From the NCBI RefSeq assembly GCF_016742135.1, contig NZ_JACVCG010000001.1, positions 310,001 to 374,000 on the forward strand: a stretch of 64,000 nt of DNA. Reading direction: 5' to 3'. The stretch comes from Brevundimonas sp. (GTDB taxonomy: Bacteria > Pseudomonadota > Alphaproteobacteria > Caulobacterales > Caulobacteraceae). Of this stretch, positions 46,880-53,694 are shown piece after piece. Each line of letters opens with the position of its first letter. The first letter of the stretch is position 1. The notes beneath the pieces are model-generated. The model did not search any database. It was not told where the DNA came from and worked only from the letters and a program-made list of their open reading frames with translations. The translations under genes and the position numbers were made by a program.

Positions 46880-47296
46880 ATGTCGTCGATGACTGACCGC
46901 AATGATCGTGATGCTGGTGAGCGCCGGGCCGCCGAACCGGCCAGCCGCCCCGCCCACTTTCCGGACTGGCTCGGGCCGGACACGCCCCTGACGTTTGCGA
47001 ACGCCGCCCGGTTTGCCTTCCCTGACGGTTCGGTCTCCGCCGCGGCCCTGAAGGGGATGGCCGACCGGGGGCTGCTCACCACCGAGGCCGTCGGCCGCAG
47101 CCGCAAGACGACGCTCAACTACATCCAGGAAATGAGAGAACGGTGCCGCCGCCCCGCAAACCCCCACGCCTCCTCCTCCGTCGCCGCGCAGGTCGTCCGC
47201 CCGTCTACGTCATCCTCGACCACGGACTTGAAGTCAGCACAGGCTGCGGCCCTGATCGCCAGCGAGAGGCGGAGGAAGCGCTCGCGCGCTACCTAG
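46880..47296 (+). CDS. Excisionase-like or accessory protein overlapping the integrase
   Basis: A 138-residue protein. The central part FANAARFAFPDGSVSAAALKG … GLLTTEAVGRSRKTTLNYIQEM reads like a small helix-turn-helix domain, as found in excisionase-type proteins encoded before tyrosine integrases. The C-terminal third is low-complexity (Ser, Ala, Arg) and overlaps the integrase gene by 154 bp in another frame. The functional product may therefore be the first 90 residues. ATGs at 46880 and 46889 are both possible. A recombination directionality role is inferred from position. Confidence 0.6.
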   Translation: MSSMTDRNDRDAGERRAAEPASRPAHFPDWLGPDTPLTFANAARFAFPDGSVSAAALKGMADRGLLTTEAVGRSRKTTLNYIQEMRERCRRPANPHASSSVAAQVVRPSTSSSTTDLKSAQAAALIASERRRKRSRAT

Positions 47297-48270
47297 CGGC
47301 CAAGCACGAACCCGACTTCAGCGACCACGACCCCCGGAAGGTCGCGGTCGCCGACTGCCTGATCTACTACCTCGACAACTTAGCCGAAGATCACCGGGGG
47401 CCGGAGGCTACCCACGTCATGTGGCTGGCCGAGTTCTTCGGTGAGATGACCTGTCACCAGATCAACGCCGAAACCTCGAAGGCCTATGTGAAGGCGCGGA
47501 CGACAGGGGAGGTCGGCCGCCAGCCAGTGGCGGTGTCGACGGCCAAGCGTGAACTGGACACGCTCGGCGCCGCGCTCAACTACACCCATCGGGCGGGCAA
47601 GCTGGACCGGCCGATCCCCGTCCTGAAGCCCGACTACGCGGCGCCGGAGGCCCGCTGGCTGACCAAACCCGAAGTCCAGCGGCTGCTCCGGGGCGCTCTG
47701 GGATATGAGCCCACCGGCCTCGATGGCGCCGGCCGCGGGACTGGGTGGCGGCGCGTAACGGCCCCCAACTACCACGTGGCCCGGTTCATTCTGATCGCCC
47801 TGCACACCGCGACTCGCAGCGCGGCGGTTCTCGCCCTGCGTTGGGAGCCGAGCGCCTACGCCGGCTGGGTCGACCTCGCCGCAGGTCGCATCTACCGAAA
47901 AGGCCTGATGGAGCGAGACACCCGAAAGGCCCGCCCGCCCTGTCCGATCCCGGACGCCCTCCTGCCGCATCTGCGCCGCTGGCGGCGGATCACGGCGGTG
48001 GGCCCTTGTGAATACAAGGGCGAAACGATCCAGCGCGTCAGGCGGGGCTTCGACTCGGCCCGGGTTCTGGCCAAGCTAGGCGAGGAGGTAACCCCTCACA
48101 CGCTCAAACACACCTGCATCACCTGGCTCTTGCAGGCCGGCGTTCAGCCTTGGGAGGTCGCCGGTTTCACCGGCACGAGCGAGAAGACCATCCGCGAAGT
48201 CTACGGCCACCACTGCCCCGACCACATGGAGAACGCCCGCAAGGCCCTAAGCCGGCGGCGCAGCGCCTAG
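47143..48270 (+). CDS. int: Tyrosine-type site-specific integrase of the island
   Basis: Catalyses integration at the 3' end of tRNA-Val. The 375-residue protein has an N-terminal arm-binding and SAM-like core domain (about 60-175) and a catalytic domain. The first arginine is in LHTATRSAAVLALRW (about residue 225). Box II is TPHTLKHTCITWLLQAGV, with Lys in place of the usual Arg of HxxR. The nucleophile tyrosine lies in IREVYGHHCPDHM near 357. The family of phage-like integrases ending in GHH-PDH targets tRNA genes. GTG start at 47143. The matching att repeats at 21861 and 49984 support activity. Confidence 0.9.
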   Translation: MPPPRKPPRLLLRRRAGRPPVYVILDHGLEVSTGCGPDRQREAEEALARYLAAKHEPDFSDHDPRKVAVADCLIYYLDNLAEDHRGPEATHVMWLAEFFGEMTCHQINAETSKAYVKARTTGEVGRQPVAVSTAKRELDTLGAALNYTHRAGKLDRPIPVLKPDYAAPEARWLTKPEVQRLLRGALGYEPTGLDGAGRGTGWRRVTAPNYHVARFILIALHTATRSAAVLALRWEPSAYAGWVDLAAGRIYRKGLMERDTRKARPPCPIPDALLPHLRRWRRITAVGPCEYKGETIQRVRRGFDSARVLAKLGEEVTPHTLKHTCITWLLQAGVQPWEVAGFTGTSEKTIREVYGHHCPDHMENARKALSRRRSA

Positions 48271-49574
48271 CTCGTCGAGGACGGAAACGCTTCGCCCCGA
48301 GCGGCCCGCTCCTCACCATCGCCGTCATCGCCGCCGTCGTCGCGCGCGGCGTTTCTGCCGACGAGGGCGGCGCGCTCGGTGATGTCATGCACGACGGCGT
48401 CCAGGAAGGCGCCGCCGCCAGCGGGCATGGCGGCGACCGCCTCGGCGGCCGGGCCGATCTCGCGCTGGATGCGGCCGGTCAGGGAAATCACCCGCCGCAC
48501 GGTCGCGGCCGGGGCCAGGCCGCAGGCCTCGGCCATGCGGCGCCAGTGGCGGGCCTGGATGTGGCGGCCGCGGACCTGACCGCCGACGGCTTGGGCGTGG
48601 TTCTGGGTGATGCTCGGCCAGGGTAGGCCGCTCATCAGGTCGTAGAGCGGGGCCAAGGCGGCGCCGTCCGCGGTCAGCAGGATCGAGTAGTTCTTGGCGT
48701 GAGAGTCGACGTTGCCGATGGCGATGTTGAAGATCACCGCGTCCAGCAGCCGGGTGATGTCGACCGCGGTCATGTGCCGGCGGACCAGGGTGAACATGTC
48801 GGCCAGCGAGGGCCCGCGCACGCTGGTCTGGTTACGCTCGTATTTGGCGCCCGGCGGCAGGCCGAGCGCCTGGCAGAAATCCTCCTGGTGCAGGCGCGTG
48901 GCGGCGGGCGCCTGGCCTGCCCGGTCGTAGCGGTCGACGAGCAGGTAGGTCCGGTCGCCGGTCCGACCCGTCGTGACTGGAGCCGCAGGCAGCCGGCACC
49001 GCGCCGCGAGCACCATGCACAGCGCTTCGTTCTGGACGCTGCCGGTCAGGCGCGGGTTGTCGGGCTTGAGGATGTGGGTCGACGGCGCACCGTCCAGCGG
49101 AATGGCGATCTGACCATCGAGCAGGGCGACCGGCAGCTTGTCCTGGGCGCCCGCCAGACTCATGGTCACGCCCTCGTCTCCGGCGAGGAAGGGCTTGCGC
49201 GGCAACTCTCCGATGATCCGCTCAAGATCCTCGGCGTTCGCGGGACGGTAGTCGCCATGCGCCTCACGGGGGCCGCCGACGCGCAGGGCGCCAGCGAGGT
49301 CGCCCCCCGTGGCCGCGATCAGGCCGAGCACGTCCTCCTGGGCGACACCAAGCGCGCGCTGCATGGCGCGCATCGGCTCACCCTCGGGCAGGAGGTTCAT
49401 CAGCCAGGGAACGACCACCTCGGGCGGCCAGGCCGTCTGGTCCATCGGCATGGACAGCGAGACCGGAAAGGCGTCGGGTGAGGCGCGCCAAGCCTCCTCG
49501 TAGGCCAGAGTCGGCCCCGCCGGCGACGGCGTGACCTCGGCCACCGGCCTGTCCCGATGGAACAGCGTCGGCAT
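48267..49574 (-). CDS. hipA: HipA-family serine/threonine kinase toxin
   Basis: Toxin of a type II toxin-antitoxin pair; family members phosphorylate targets such as glutamyl-tRNA synthetase and induce dormancy. The 435-residue protein has the N-terminal HipA region (PWLMNLLPEGEPM), the flexible P-loop-like MSLAGAQDKLPVAL near residue 139 and ATP-binding HILKPDN. The catalytic loop NVDSHAKNYSILL is near 290 and the metal site APLYDLMS near 312. All kinase residues appear intact. The C-terminal 20 residues are an acidic, low-complexity tail. It overlaps the hipB stop by ATGA and converges with the integrase (4-bp overlap). Confidence 0.9.
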   Translation of the reverse strand: MPTLFHRDRPVAEVTPSPAGPTLAYEEAWRASPDAFPVSLSMPMDQTAWPPEVVVPWLMNLLPEGEPMRAMQRALGVAQEDVLGLIAATGGDLAGALRVGGPREAHGDYRPANAEDLERIIGELPRKPFLAGDEGVTMSLAGAQDKLPVALLDGQIAIPLDGAPSTHILKPDNPRLTGSVQNEALCMVLAARCRLPAAPVTTGRTGDRTYLLVDRYDRAGQAPAATRLHQEDFCQALGLPPGAKYERNQTSVRGPSLADMFTLVRRHMTAVDITRLLDAVIFNIAIGNVDSHAKNYSILLTADGAALAPLYDLMSGLPWPSITQNHAQAVGGQVRGRHIQARHWRRMAEACGLAPAATVRRVISLTGRIQREIGPAAEAVAAMPAGGGAFLDAVVHDITERAALVGRNAARDDGGDDGDGEERAARGEAFPSSTS

Positions 49575-49786
49575 CAGCGACGCCCCGCCGTGTTCTCCAG
49601 CCGGATGCCGACCGCCTTGGCGGCTGCGAGCGCCTTGCCGAGTTGGGCGGTGGCCTTGCCCGCCTCCAGTTCGACGATGAAGCGCTCGCCCGTTCCGATC
49701 GCCAGGGCGAGGTCGCGCTGGGTCAGGCCGAGAGCCCTACGAGCATCGGCGACCTGCCGGCCGAAATCCTCTGCGGTGACGATCAT
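49574..49786 (-). CDS. hipB: HipB-like XRE antitoxin
   Basis: A 70-residue antitoxin and autorepressor with a Cro/CI-type helix-turn-helix (GRQVADARRALGLTQRDLALAIG, then GERFIVELEAGKATAQLG). The ATG at 49786 (MIVTAEDFG) is the right start: the in-frame ORF to 49930 would translate straight through the operator array. It overlaps hipA by 4 bp, with the antitoxin gene first, as usual. The end (ENTAGRR) is short, lacking the longer C-terminal strand of E. coli HipB. Confidence 0.88.
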   Translation of the reverse strand: MIVTAEDFGRQVADARRALGLTQRDLALAIGTGERFIVELEAGKATAQLGKALAAAKAVGIRLENTAGRR

Positions 49787-49792
49787 GCGCGT

Positions 49793-49912
49793 TCTTCCCG
49801 AGCGGGAAGATTGCCCTACAGGGCCGTGTCGGTCAAGGTCGATCTTCCCGAGCGGGAAGATCGCGGTCTGCAATGCACGGAAAACAGCGGAATCTTCCCG
49901 ATCGGGCAGATT
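49793..49912. promoter_or_regulatory. hipBA promoter with three operators spaced exactly 50 bp
   Basis: Three palindromes share the form TCTTCCCG-N2-CGGGAAGA: O1 at 49793-49810, O2 at 49841-49862 (perfect 10-bp arms GATCTTCCCG and CGGGAAGATC) and O3 at 49891-49912 (one mismatch). Their centres are 49801.5, 49851.5 and 49901.5. On the minus strand, TTGACC (49831-49836) and CAATCT (49808-49813) with a 17-nt spacer form the promoter. O1 covers the -10/start and O2 sits just upstream of the -35. Confidence 0.85.
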
Positions 49913-49983
49913 CATCGTTTCATGGGCCAATCATGGGCAGGCCCTCGTCGCGAGGGCTTGCTGGCCAGCGAAGTCATTGAAAA

Positions 49984-50061
<78 letters not shown>

Positions 50062-50136
50062 GCCGTGACGGCCCTAGGGCATCCCCGGGGCGGGAAGGCG
50101 CGCGGTATAACCCGCCTCGCCTCGAAACTGCAAGCG

Positions 50137-50493
50137 CTAAGCGGCGATCATCTTCTCGACCTCGCCGACCAGGTCGCGCAGGTGCACCGGTTTGGACAGC
50201 ACCTTGGCCTGGGGGGTGCTCTGGGCGGCGGTCAGGGCCACGGCGGCAAAGCCGGTGATGAACATGATGCGCAGGCCCGGCTGGCGGGCGGCGGCCACGC
50301 GCGCCACCTCTATGCCGTCGGCCCCCGGCATGACGATATCGGTCAGCAACAGGTCATAGGGCCCGTGCTCCAGCGCATCGATGGCGTCATCGCCATTTTC
50401 ACAATCGACGACCTCATGACCGGCCCGCTCCAGCGCCCGGGTCAGAAAGCCGCGCAGCGATCCATCGTCTTCCGCCAGAAGAATGCGTGCCAT
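50137..50493 (-). CDS. cpdR: CpdR-like single-domain response regulator
   Basis: A 118-residue receiver domain without an output domain. In Caulobacter, unphosphorylated CpdR acts as a ClpXP adaptor that primes the protease for cell-cycle substrates. The acidic pocket (ILLAEDD), phospho-acceptor Asp52 (LLLTDIVMPGADG), MFITGFAAVAL and VLSKPVHLRDLV are all present and follow CpdR closely, including the exact length. The ATG at 50493 (MARILLAEDD) is correct; the in-frame extension is not conserved. It lies next to tRNA-Val. Confidence 0.85.
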   Translation of the reverse strand: MARILLAEDDGSLRGFLTRALERAGHEVVDCENGDDAIDALEHGPYDLLLTDIVMPGADGIEVARVAAARQPGLRIMFITGFAAVALTAAQSTPQAKVLSKPVHLRDLVGEVEKMIAA

Positions 50494-50632
50494 CAAAGGG
50501 TCCCCAGGGCCGTCAGTCCGATCGGCCGTTTGCCTCACCTGCGGAAAAGGTTAAGGCGACAAGCGTAAACCGGCCATGAAAATCATTGATCCCTGTCCAC
50601 AGGGATTCGACAGGGCCAGAGGGAGAGGGGGT

Positions 50633-51514
50633 ATGACGGGCGAAGACGGGGATGCATCGGCCGGGGCTCCGTTTCGCCTGCTTTCCCCCGTCGGGGATGC
50701 CGCCAGCCCGCTGGTGTTCGCCTCGCCGCATTCGGGCCGCCTCTATCCGGCGTCGGCCGGGTTTGATCCCGACCTGGCCGACGTGTCGCTGCGCAGCGCC
50801 GAGGATGCCCTGGTCGACCGGCTGATCGAGGGCGCGCCCGGGCAGGGGATACCGGTGCTGCTGGCCACCCACGGCCGCGCCTGGCTGGACCTGAACCGGG
50901 CGCCGGATGACCTCGACCCCGGCCTGATCCATGACCTTCCGGCGGGGGCCGGGGGCGGGCCGAGGGCCGGGGCCGGCTATGGGGTCGTGCCCCGCCTGAC
51001 CGGTGACGGTCGGCCCCTTTACCGCGAGCGGTTGAGCCTTGCGGAGGTCACCCGCCGGATCGCGACGGTCCATACCCCCTATCACGCGGCGCTGGATGTC
51101 CTGATGGAACAGGCCCGCGCCCGCCACGGCGTGGCCGTGCTGATCGACTGGCACTCCATGCCTGGCCCGCGCGCCAGTCCGCCGGCACGGCGACCGCTGC
51201 CGGGCTTTCCGCAGATCGTTCTCGGCGACCGGCACGGCGCCTCCTGCGCCACGGCCCTGACGCGCCGCGTCTCGGCCCTGCTGGGGGCAGAGGGGCTGAA
51301 GGTCGCCCTGAACCAGCCCTATGCCGGCGGCTGGACGACTGAACGCCGGGGACGCCCGGGCGAAGGCTTTCACGCCCTGCAGATCGAACTGTCGCGCACC
51401 CTGTATCTGGACGAGGCCCGCATCGAGCCGGGGCCCGGCTGGGCCCGCTGCCAGGGCGTCGTCAACCGCCTGATCGATACCCTGGCGCGTGAGGCCATCG
51501 GTCTCGTCTCCTGA
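50633..51514 (+). CDS. N-formylglutamate amidohydrolase family protein
   Basis: Zinc hydrolase of the N-formylglutamate deformylase family, acting at the end of one histidine degradation route or on related N-formyl compounds. The 293-residue protein has the zinc-site regions FASPHSGRLYP near residue 30, EDALVDRLIEGA and LLATHGRAWLDLNR, then VLIDWHSMPGPRAS. The ATG at 50633 follows GGGAGAGGGG; an in-frame upstream ATG at 50576 lacks a ribosome site. No other histidine-use (hut) genes are near, so the physiological substrate is uncertain. Confidence 0.85.
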   Translation: MTGEDGDASAGAPFRLLSPVGDAASPLVFASPHSGRLYPASAGFDPDLADVSLRSAEDALVDRLIEGAPGQGIPVLLATHGRAWLDLNRAPDDLDPGLIHDLPAGAGGGPRAGAGYGVVPRLTGDGRPLYRERLSLAEVTRRIATVHTPYHAALDVLMEQARARHGVAVLIDWHSMPGPRASPPARRPLPGFPQIVLGDRHGASCATALTRRVSALLGAEGLKVALNQPYAGGWTTERRGRPGEGFHALQIELSRTLYLDEARIEPGPGWARCQGVVNRLIDTLAREAIGLVS

Positions 51515-51525
51515 TCCACCGGACA

Positions 51526-51607
51526 GAAAAAATGCCGCGCCCGGGGGCGCGGCATGAAAGTCTATAGGGAGGAAACGCCCAGGAAGGGCAAGACGCCCGA
51601 AGGCGTC
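51526..51607 (-). ncRNA. Candidate trans-acting small RNA, about 82 nt
   Basis: On the minus strand the transcript would open with the hairpin GACGCC-TTCG-GGCGTC (51607-51592), a UUCG tetraloop. A second hairpin GCCC-TTCCT-GGGC follows, then an unpaired TTTCCTCCCTATAGAC containing an anti-Shine-Dalgarno-like CCTCCC. It ends in a strong GC stem (ATGCCGCGCC / GGCGCGGCAT) followed by TTTTTT. A well-spaced promoter lies directly upstream. No ORF fits. This architecture matches alphaproteobacterial regulatory small RNAs that block ribosome sites. Confidence 0.65.
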
Positions 51608-51613
51608 AAGGTC

Positions 51614-51642
51614 AAGTTAGGTTGCGGTGCACAATCCGTCAA
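51614..51642 (-). promoter_or_regulatory. Promoter of the candidate small RNA
   Basis: Minus strand: TTGACG (51642-51637), a 17-nt spacer and TAACTT (51619-51614). The predicted start, about seven bases on, coincides with the first base of the 5' hairpin of the candidate RNA. Confidence 0.6.
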
Positions 51643-51754
51643 GCGGCTATTTTTCACCCGCTGTCACGGATTGTAACGGGAGAACGGCAATTTTCACCGA
51701 TGTAACCGTTTCAAAGTCAAAAAATACCCCGTTAACGGCTGCAACTGCTCACTC

Positions 51755-52465
51755 TCAGCGCCCCGACGGGGTCTTCCCGGAATCCGATTCCAGCACCGCC
51801 CTCACCTTGCGGATCGCCCGCGCCGCCGGCGAGCCTTCCTGCCGCCAGATCAATAGGGAAAAGGCCGCCACCACCCCGACACTCAGCCACAGCGGCCCCA
51901 TCAGCCAGGCCGCGGCCGCCAGGGCGAAATAGTAGGCCCGCACCCCCTGGCTGAAGGAGGCCAGGGCCGGATTGATCAGATCGCCCGCTGCCCGGCCAAG
52001 CGCCTCCCGATCCAGAGCCCCGTCGTCCTCGCCCACTGATCCAATCACCGCCAGGGTGTAGTTGAGCTGGCGAATCGCCCAGATGAAATCCAGCAGTCCC
52101 CGCACCAGACAGATCAGGATCAGCGCCAGCTTGGCTTCCAGCAGCGGCAGGGACACGGCTTCGGCCCCGACGACGGCAAAGCCGCGCAGCGCGGCCTCTC
52201 CCCCGAACAATATGCCCGCCACCGCCGCGATCAGCAGCAGATTGGTCGAGGCAAAGAACGATGCGGTATTGATGGAATGGCCCATCAGCTGGCTGTCGAC
52301 CAGCCGGATTTCCCGCCGGGTCATGGCCGACATCCACACGCGTCGGACCAGCTGCATGTCCTGATTCAGGGTGCCGACCGACCGCGACAGCACGCGCAAG
52401 ACCGGCTCATAGCCCAGCCAGCACAGGGTAAAGAGCGCCACGGCAGCCCAGTCGAGCGGAGTCAT
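51755..52465 (-). CDS. DUF599 family membrane protein
   Basis: A 236-residue inner-membrane protein with about four membrane segments (near residues 5-22, 70-95, 105-125 and 185-215). The stretches RRVWMSAMTRREIRLVDSQL and LMGHSINTASFFASTNLLLI are typical of DUF599, a widespread family without known function. The ATG at 52465 has TGAGG upstream; a TTG two codons earlier is less likely. The 230 bp downstream hold the candidate small RNA, on the same strand but with its own promoter. Confidence 0.85.
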   Translation of the reverse strand: MTPLDWAAVALFTLCWLGYEPVLRVLSRSVGTLNQDMQLVRRVWMSAMTRREIRLVDSQLMGHSINTASFFASTNLLLIAAVAGILFGGEAALRGFAVVGAEAVSLPLLEAKLALILICLVRGLLDFIWAIRQLNYTLAVIGSVGEDDGALDREALGRAAGDLINPALASFSQGVRAYYFALAAAAWLMGPLWLSVGVVAAFSLLIWRQEGSPAARAIRKVRAVLESDSGKTPSGR

Positions 52466-52593
52466 AGGCAACGCCTCATGAAGAATGCCCTTGCCGCCCG
52501 ATGCGTCGGGCCTTGCGCGGAACGCTTGCTACTGGTGCCGGGTTTGCCTATCACGCGCGCCTCCCCGTTTCGCAAGTGCACAATAGACCCGTC

Positions 52594-53145
52594 ATGAACA
52601 TCGATGCCATCCCCGTCGGACCCAATCCCCCCTGGGACCTGAACGTCATCATCGAAATCCCGCAAGGGGGCCTGCCGGTCAAATATGAGATGGACAAGGC
52701 CTCGGGTGCCCTGTTCGTCGACCGCTTCCTGCATACGGCCATGTATTATCCGGCCAATTACGGGTTCGTGCCCCACACCCTGTCGGCGGATGGCGACCCC
52801 TGCGATGTCATGGTGCTGAACCCGACGCCGGTGGTGCCGGGCTGCGTCATCCGCTCGCGCCCGATCGGCGTGCTCATCATGGAAGACGAAAAGGGCATGG
52901 ACGAAAAGATCCTGGCCGTGCCGGTCGACGCCCTGCATCCTTATTACACCGACGTCGCCAGCTACCGTCAGCTGCCGGCCATCATGATCGACCAGATCCA
53001 GCACTTCTTCACCCGCTACAAGGACCTGGAGAAGAACAAGGAAACCACGGTCAAGCGCTGGGGCGACGCCGGCGAGGCCGCCGAACTCATCGCCCAGGGC
53101 ATCCGCGCCCACCAGGACAAGCTGAAAGCCGACCAGAAGGGCTGA
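52594..53145 (+). CDS. ppa: Inorganic pyrophosphatase
   Basis: Family I soluble pyrophosphatase, cytoplasmic, which hydrolyses PPi and pulls biosynthetic reactions forward. The 183-residue protein has the active-site blocks VIIEIPQGGLPVKYEMDK, YYPANYGFVPHTL and the metal-binding signature DGDPCDVMV, followed by KILAVPVD. The ATG at 52594 (MNIDAIPVGP) is used; the upstream in-frame extension to 52501 is unlike the family. Apparently monocistronic. Confidence 0.95.
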   Translation: MNIDAIPVGPNPPWDLNVIIEIPQGGLPVKYEMDKASGALFVDRFLHTAMYYPANYGFVPHTLSADGDPCDVMVLNPTPVVPGCVIRSRPIGVLIMEDEKGMDEKILAVPVDALHPYYTDVASYRQLPAIMIDQIQHFFTRYKDLEKNKETTVKRWGDAGEAAELIAQGIRAHQDKLKADQKG

Positions 53146-53166
53146 CGCCCCGTCGGTCCCGAGGTC

Positions 53167-53263
53167 CCGTCATCCTCCGACTTGATCGGAGGATCGGTCC
53201 GGGCAGACCGTTAACCGTTTCGGACGTCCCCGATCCTCGGGTCGAGCCCGAGGATGACGCCGG
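53167..53263. repeat. Palindromic intergenic repeat element
   Basis: Two inverted copies of the phrase GTCATCCTC…GAGGATCGG face each other: 53168-53198 (CCTCCGACTTGATCGGAGG core) and 53230-53260 (CCTCGGGTCGAGCCCGAGG core). Each is itself a hairpin. Sequences of this kind recur between genes in Caulobacterales and sphingomonads. It begins 22 bp after ppa and may stabilise or end its mRNA. Confidence 0.6.
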
Positions 53264-53408
53264 ACTGAGGGCGGTGACCATGATGGCCACCGCCCAAAAA
53301 ACCAACGCTTTCAACGCCCCCGCCCTCTCGCGCACCGTTCTGACCGACCGGGCCCGCGCCTGATCCATACTGTCCGGTTGCCAGGACCGCCGTGCGGGAG
53401 AGCGAAAT

Positions 53409-53444
53409 CAGACCATTCAGACGGTTCAGACGGTTCAGACGGTG
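53409..53444 (+). repeat. Tandem 9-bp repeat, left block
   Basis: Four direct 9-bp units: CAGACCATT, CAGACGGTT, CAGACGGTT and CAGACGGTG. A matching block of three units lies at 53605-53631 in the same orientation, on the other side of an inverted-repeat element. Confidence 0.7.
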
Positions 53445-53449
53445 TCTAT

Positions 53450-53597
53450 TCCTCCCCCATCGGGGGAGGGGGACCGCAGCGCGCAGCGCTGGGGTGGTGG
53501 GGGCAGAGCTGGCACTGGCCGTAAGCGCGCCTGTTTCCACCGCCGCTGGCCCCCTCCACCATCCTTCGGATGGTCCCCCTCCCCCGATGGGGGAGGA
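53450..53597. repeat. MITE-like element with 26-bp perfect terminal inverted repeats
   Basis: The left arm 53450-53475 and right arm 53572-53597 are perfect inverse complements over 26 bp and bound a 148-bp element with no ORF of note. The arms are themselves near-palindromic (CTCCCCCATCGGGGGAG). It sits between two blocks of 9-bp repeats. It could be a miniature transposable element or a REP-type cluster. Confidence 0.6.
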
Positions 53598-53604
53598 CCC
53601 ACTT

Positions 53605-53631
53605 CAGACCATTCAGACCATTCAGACGGTG
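53605..53631 (+). repeat. Tandem 9-bp repeat, right block
   Basis: Three direct units, CAGACCATT, CAGACCATT and CAGACGGTG, continue the left block beyond the inverted-repeat element. If the 148-bp element were an insertion, the two blocks would once have formed one array. The remaining 60 bp before cobT show no further feature. Confidence 0.65.
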
Positions 53632-53694
53632 TTTTCTCACCGTCTCAATTCCCCGCCCCTTTCCCCCGCGCCCTGCCGGGGCTAGGTCAGGGTC

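Noticed and set aside
49787-49930. N-terminal extension of HipB
   Set aside because: The extension would translate through the promoter and operator array, and HipB-type antitoxins start just before the helix-turn-helix.
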